Assembly (NCBI GenBank): GCA_905197685.1
Contig: CAJJZS010000008.1
Span: 28,860-92,859, forward strand
From: an uncultured Oscillospiraceae bacterium
GTDB taxonomy: Bacteria; Bacillota; Clostridia; Oscillospirales; Ruminococcaceae
Direction: 5' to 3'
DNA: 64,000 nt
The position numbers were made by a program, and so were the translations under genes. Shown piece by piece: positions 60,428 to 64,000 of the stretch (positions within the stretch are counted from its first letter, which is position 1; each line of letters starts with the position of its first letter). Under the pieces are notes generated by a model that did not search any database, had not been told where the DNA came from, and saw only the letters and a program-made list of their open reading frames with translations.

Positions 60428-61051
60428 ATGAAAAGGAAAATGAAACAGCTTGGAATCGCTCTCACCTTTGCGCTCTGTATGTTGGTATCGGGCTGCTCTG
60501 TACAGCAGAAAGAAAGCGGTCCCTGCATAATCCCTGTCAAACCGACCGAGCAGGAAAACCTTATCGCAAGTGCGGTCGAAGGAAGAAGCTCAATTTTTCA
60601 TTTTCAGTATTCCGATGAAATCAAGGAGCGAAAAATTTATCTGGAAGAATGGGTTCAGGATAAAAAAACAAAAACGGTTCTTCTGCTGGACGGCGAAACA
60701 GATAAAACAGAGCAGATGGCAGTTGTGACAACCTTATCTCAGGCGGAAGACAAAAAGTGGGACGGTATAACTTACCGACTTGCAGTTCAGCAGCCGGAAT
60801 TAGGAACGCTCATCACTCCGGAGCCGCAGACAATTTCTTTTCCAACTCCGCTTAAAGCTGTCGCTTATTCCTCTTTAGAAGAAAAAGAAAGTTTGCAGCC
60901 AAATCAAAGCTATCTGATTTTAGGAGGAAACCTTGATATAGGAAACGGAGTTTCTCCGATTGCTTACGGAAAGATGGAAAATCCGGAACAACTGCCCGCT
61001 TCCCACAGCGACTATGCGATTACTTTGCGTTTGGAAACCATCGGGGAATAA
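60428..61051 (+). CDS. Small lipoprotein, unknown function
   Basis: A 207-residue predicted lipoprotein. A basic start and hydrophobic h-region end in the lipobox LVSGC, with Cys23 as acylation site. The rest has no family that I recognise; it is a mixed alpha/beta domain rich in Glu and Lys. AGGAAG precedes ATG 60428. It is flanked on both sides by TTTCCCGGGAAA palindromes. No other gene is in the operon. Confidence 0.75.
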   Translation: MKRKMKQLGIALTFALCMLVSGCSVQQKESGPCIIPVKPTEQENLIASAVEGRSSIFHFQYSDEIKERKIYLEEWVQDKKTKTVLLLDGETDKTEQMAVVTTLSQAEDKKWDGITYRLAVQQPELGTLITPEPQTISFPTPLKAVAYSSLEEKESLQPNQSYLILGGNLDIGNGVSPIAYGKMENPEQLPASHSDYAITLRLETIGE

Positions 61052-61310
61052 ACGCTATTGTTCTGCCTTTGGCTTTACTTATTTCCCGGGAAATATTCCG
61101 GAAGAAATTTTAAGACAAGTTGCCTTCTCTTTACGATAAAACTTGTTAATTTCTGTCATTTCCCGGGAAATCATTGTTTGTTCGGCAAAAAAGAAAGAAA
61201 AACAGGTCGTTTTACCGGGAGTTTTTCGATAAAACTAAGAAAGAGGGAATATTGCGGTATTATTTCCCGAAATATTTCCCCGGAAATATCGGAAAAAAGC
61301 AGAAAAAAGG
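61052..61310. repeat. TTTCCCGGGAAA palindromes downstream of the lipoprotein gene
   Basis: Perfect ATTTCCCGGGAAAT at 61081-61094 and 61158-61171, and the variant ATTTCCCCGGAAAT at 61274-61287 with a half-like TTTCCCGAAAT at 61262. The region holds no convincing gene; a 93-codon frame is low-complexity and lacks a ribosome site. Confidence 0.7.
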
Positions 61311-61340
61311 TTGGTTTTTATCCTGTAATTTTGATATAAT
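61311..61340 (+). promoter_or_regulatory. Promoter of uppP
   Basis: TTGGTT (61311-61316), 18 bases, TATAAT (61335-61340), with an extended -10 (TGATATAAT). Confidence 0.7.
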
Positions 61341-61346
61341 AGGAAA

Positions 61347-61477
61347 GCGGCAGATTTTATGCTGCCAAAACTGCCGAGGTGTGGCAAGATGCCGCCGAGA
61401 TTTCTCAGCAAAAAGGAAAGTTTAACGGCTTGACGGCATAAGGATAGAACAAAGACAAGAGGAAAGGATGAAAACCG
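61347..61477 (+). promoter_or_regulatory. Structured leader of uppP
   Basis: About 130 bases of RNA with three short hairpins (GGCAG/CTGCC near 61350-61365, GGCA/TGCC near 61382-61393, GAGA/TCTC near 61398-61408) enclosed by TGCCG...CGGCA (about 61371-61440). It has no terminator. I match it to no known riboswitch class. Confidence 0.35.
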
Positions 61478-62320
61478 ATGGAGTTTCATTGGATTGAGGT
61501 CTTAAAGACTGTTTTTTTGGGCATTGTGGAGGGGATTACCGAATGGCTGCCGATCAGCAGCACAGGTCATATGCTGTTGGTGGATGAATTTATTCAGCTC
61601 AATGCAAGCGATGCCTTTAAGGAAATGTTTTTCTATTTGATTCAGTTGGGGGCAATTCTGGCAGTTATTTTGCTGTTTTGGAAAAAAATGTTCCCGTTTG
61701 AAATTCGCCCAAACAAACGCCCGCTGATTTTAGTTCGCAAGGATATTTTCTCCCTGTGGTTTAAGGTTGTGGTTGCCTGTATCCCGGGCGCTGTGGTAAC
61801 TCTGTTGTTTGACGATTACATCGAAGCGCATCTGCATACGCCCACAGTGATTGCGCTTGCGCTGATTGTATACGGCGTCGCCTTTTTGCTCATCGAAAAT
61901 TGGAACAAAAACCGCGCTCCCAAAATCAAAAAGCTGTCGGATATTACCTACCAAACTGCCCTCTTCATCGGTCTGTTTCAGGTTTTGTCGATTATTCCGG
62001 GCACTTCTCGTTCGGGGGCGACTATTGTCGGCGCCCTACTGTTGGGTGTGTCCCGTGTGGCAGCGGCAGAATTTACCTTCTTTTTGGCAGTGCCGGTTAT
62101 GATTGGAATGAGTTTCTTAAAACTGATCAAATTCGGTTTGGCATTCAGCGCCGCCGAGTTGGTCATCTTATTGGTCGGTATGCTGACCGCTTTCCTTGTT
62201 TCGGTACTGGTGATAAAGTTCCTGATGAGCTATATCAGAAAGCACGATTTCAAAGCCTTCGGCTGGTATCGCATCGTTTTGGGCATTGTGGTTTTAGGAT
62301 ATTTTGCAATTATAAAATAA
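61478..62320 (+). CDS. uppP: Undecaprenyl-diphosphate phosphatase
   Basis: Membrane phosphatase that recycles the lipid carrier of cell-wall synthesis; also a bacitracin-resistance factor (BacA). The 280-residue protein has the first motif GIVEGITEWLPISSTGHM and the second motif IIPGTSRSGATIVGALLLG, the two halves of the active site, and about eight helices. AAAGGATG precedes ATG 61478 at 12 bases. It is a single gene with a structured leader. Confidence 0.96.
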   Translation: MEFHWIEVLKTVFLGIVEGITEWLPISSTGHMLLVDEFIQLNASDAFKEMFFYLIQLGAILAVILLFWKKMFPFEIRPNKRPLILVRKDIFSLWFKVVVACIPGAVVTLLFDDYIEAHLHTPTVIALALIVYGVAFLLIENWNKNRAPKIKKLSDITYQTALFIGLFQVLSIIPGTSRSGATIVGALLLGVSRVAAAEFTFFLAVPVMIGMSFLKLIKFGLAFSAAELVILLVGMLTAFLVSVLVIKFLMSYIRKHDFKAFGWYRIVLGIVVLGYFAIIK

Positions 62321-62355
62321 GAGTATTCTCTCTGAAAAAAACAGAAAAATGAGAT

Positions 62356-62395
62356 AAAAAAGCGTTTGGCAGAATCTTGCCGAACGCTTTTTTTA
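62356..62395 (+). terminator. Terminator after uppP
   Basis: Stem AAAAAAGCGTTTGGCA and TGCCGAACGCTTTTTT with loop GAATCT (one T-G pair). Confidence 0.9.
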
Positions 62396-62672
62396 CGGAA
62401 AAAAGGAGGGAAAAGAACCAAAGAGAAAAGAAAAATGCAGGAAAGCAAGGGCAAAACTTGCAAAAAAAATCGTAAAATACAAACAATTTCATATAGGATA
62501 GCAAGTTGTTTTTTGGTAAAAGAGGAAAAAGTCTTTTCAATAAGGAATTTTAGAATAAAATCTACAAAAAATAGCTAAAATTAAGATGAGTTATCGGCAA
62601 TATAGATAAAGAAAAAAGGGGAAAACAGAGAAAGCCGGAATTTTAGGGCAACTTTTTACAAAAGAAAATTTC
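62396..62672. other. AT-rich intergenic region
   Basis: About 280 bases, strongly purine-rich on the plus strand. No gene, repeat or RNA was recognised. Confidence 0.4.
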
Positions 62673-62701
62673 TTGACAGAGGCAGAACGGATGAATATAA
62701 T
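62673..62701 (+). promoter_or_regulatory. Promoter of the G5-3D gene
   Basis: Perfect TTGACA (62673-62678), 17 bases, TATAAT (62696-62701). Confidence 0.9.
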
Positions 62702-62770
62702 GGCAACTGACTTGCTAAAATACAAAGGAAAAGCAATCTTATTTTGCAAATCAGAACAAAGGAGAACTTT

Positions 62771-63793
62771 ATGCAAAACACCGGAAGAAAAACACGCTGC
62801 GGATTCCACGCTATGGAACGCGCGGCAATTTGTGTGATTTCTGTTGCGATAGCGGCGGTTATCTTTTGGGAAGGAAACCCAAATCATCAAAACAAACAAC
62901 AAAGCGTTTCGGCGCAGCAGCCTACTCTTGCGCAGCAGATGCGCATGGCGGGAGATGTGCTGACCGCCTCGGCAGACCCCAACAAGTTTACCGGAAGCTC
63001 AAACCTGACAAGCTCGTTTTCCCGGGCGGCGGAACAGTCGCTGAAAGTCAACGAGGTGGCAAAGCAGCTCAGTGAAAGCTATCTGGGACGGGAAGAACGC
63101 GCCGAAGATAAAGAAGAACCGGATACCCTTGCGCAGCGGGAGGAACCGCTTGAAGAAAGAAAACCGTCACTGGGCGCTTTTGACGATACAGTAAGGGAAG
63201 AAAAGATTTTTGAGCAGGAACAGGTAATCGAACATCCGGTTGAGGAAAAAGCAACTTCTCTGCTCAAACCGGGAGAGAGAAAGGTGCTGCAAAACGGAGC
63301 GGACGGTTGTAAAACTGTCACCTATGAACAGCATTTGGTTGACGGAGAAGCGAAAAAAACCGAGGTTGTGTCCGAGCAGATTCACCGGGAGCCGGTCAAA
63401 GAGGTAGCTCTGGTGGGCGCAAGCGGACAACAGGCGGCAATTTCGCCGCTGGATTTTGGTGTTGAACTGGACGAGAATGGGATTCCCGTGCAGTACAGCC
63501 GCGTGCTTACCAATCAGGTGGCGACAGGCTACCATGCCGGAGAGGGCGCGTGGGGCGCATCGGGGCAGAGCCTGTCCGCAGGCTATGTGGCGGTGCATCC
63601 GGGAGAAATTCCCTACGGGACAAGAATGTATATCACAAGCCCCGATAACAGTTTTGTGTACGGTTTTGCGATTGCGGCAGATACCGGCATCAGCCTGTTG
63701 GGGGATGTGATTGATGTTGACCTGTACTATGACACCTATCTGGAAAGCTGCTTAAACGGCAGAAGAAATGTGAATATTTATATTTTGGATTGA
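62771..63793 (+). CDS. G5-domain and 3D-domain cell-wall protein
   Basis: A 340-residue protein with an N-terminal membrane anchor or signal (about 17-35). A charged spacer (about 40-130) is followed by a G5-like domain (about 135-215, with TVREEKIFEQEQVIEHPVE) and a C-terminal 3D domain (about 255-340). The 3D aspartates are in AIAADTG and DVIDVDLYY. Such proteins (YabE/YuiC/YocH type) are murein lytic enzymes or stationary-phase factors. AAAGGAG precedes ATG 62771. Confidence 0.9.
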   Translation: MQNTGRKTRCGFHAMERAAICVISVAIAAVIFWEGNPNHQNKQQSVSAQQPTLAQQMRMAGDVLTASADPNKFTGSSNLTSSFSRAAEQSLKVNEVAKQLSESYLGREERAEDKEEPDTLAQREEPLEERKPSLGAFDDTVREEKIFEQEQVIEHPVEEKATSLLKPGERKVLQNGADGCKTVTYEQHLVDGEAKKTEVVSEQIHREPVKEVALVGASGQQAAISPLDFGVELDENGIPVQYSRVLTNQVATGYHAGEGAWGASGQSLSAGYVAVHPGEIPYGTRMYITSPDNSFVYGFAIAADTGISLLGDVIDVDLYYDTYLESCLNGRRNVNIYILD

Positions 63794-63820
63794 TACCGTT
63801 TGATTCGGTTTCATTCGAGG

Positions 63821-63855
63821 AAGAGGGCAGCCCGCTATGGGCTGCTCTTTTTTGT
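63821..63855 (+). terminator. Terminator after the G5-3D gene
   Basis: Stem AGAGGGCAGCCC and GGGCTGCTCT with loop GCTAT (one bulge), T-run. Confidence 0.88.
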
Positions 63856-64000
63856 ATGTCTAAAAAAGGATTGCCTAGAATAAAACCGGCAGAATTTTCT
63901 CTTTCATTCCGCCCCAAAATGCGAAAAAACTAAAAAATTTTTCTTAACTGTGTGATTGTTGCATATTTCTATGCAACTTTTTGGCTGTTTTGGGGTATAG
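63856..64000. other. Window end
   Basis: About 145 bases without a recognised gene or signal. Confidence 0.4.

Noticed and set aside
60206..61290. CRISPR array
   Set aside because: The palindromes are 14 bases with irregular spacing and no spacer pattern. No cas gene is present.
61058..61339. Plus-strand ORF of 93 codons after the lipoprotein gene
   Set aside because: It crosses the palindromes and the uppP promoter, and its composition is low-complexity.
61347..61477. Known riboswitch before uppP
   Set aside because: It lacks the conserved core sequences of the c-di-GMP, glycine, fluoride, ZTP and M-box classes that I could recall.

Overview
The window looks like a chromosomal segment next to the replication origin of a spore-forming, low-to-mid GC Firmicute of the gut Clostridia type, probably Oscillospirales. 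The evidence is the order dnaN-yaaA-recF-remB-gyrB-gyrA, sigma-A promoters with 17-bp spacers, AGGAGG ribosome sites, a T-box leader, the sporulation or germination genes ypeB, ylzJ, tepA, spoIIIE/ftsK and a SpoIID-like gene, and a probable bile-acid 7alpha-hydroxysteroid dehydrogenase. The genus is inference only. No IS element, CRISPR array, prophage or rRNA is visible, and there is one tRNA.

Layout. 0.1-9 kb: replication and topology genes, with two YcxB-like membrane proteins between gyrB and gyrA. 9-16 kb: flavodoxin-like protein, YoaK-family membrane protein, LysR regulator with 7alpha-HSDH, an XRE regulator cluster with a decayed gene, small acetyltransferases and murD. 16.4-25.9 kb: rplM-rpsI, an ABC exporter, a glutaredoxin-like selenoprotein with in-frame UGA and a SECIS hairpin, rny, and a T-box-controlled Nudix-thrS unit. 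25.9-33 kb: two class B sortases joined to CinA-like cytoplasmic modules, one also carrying about five Big_2 Ig-like domains, with a SpoIID-like gene between them. 33-44 kb: thiI with a cysteine desulfurase, a hydrolase/acyltransferase/DUF6320/TraX operon, a MATE pump and accessory enzymes. 44-50.4 kb: tRNA-Leu, ypeB and tepA-ylzJ-ftsK. 50.4-55.5 kb: an accessory island with two inverted type I toxin-antitoxin modules plus one toxin-less copy, flanking a TetR regulator and a large NPNTG-anchored surface protein, followed by a repeat-rich stretch. 55.6-64 kb: PadR with a DUF1700/DUF4097 protein, ChrB_N-like protein, hflX, an EcsC-like protein, a lipoprotein set among repeated palindromes, uppP and a G5-3D wall protein.

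How parts fit together. The sortases, SpoIID-like protein, NPNTG surface protein, UppP, MurD and 3D protein all concern the cell envelope. The strongest candidates for something new are the CinA-sortase-Big_2 fusions and the UGA-containing glutaredoxin-like gene, followed by the duplicated toxin/antisense-RNA modules around the surface-protein locus.
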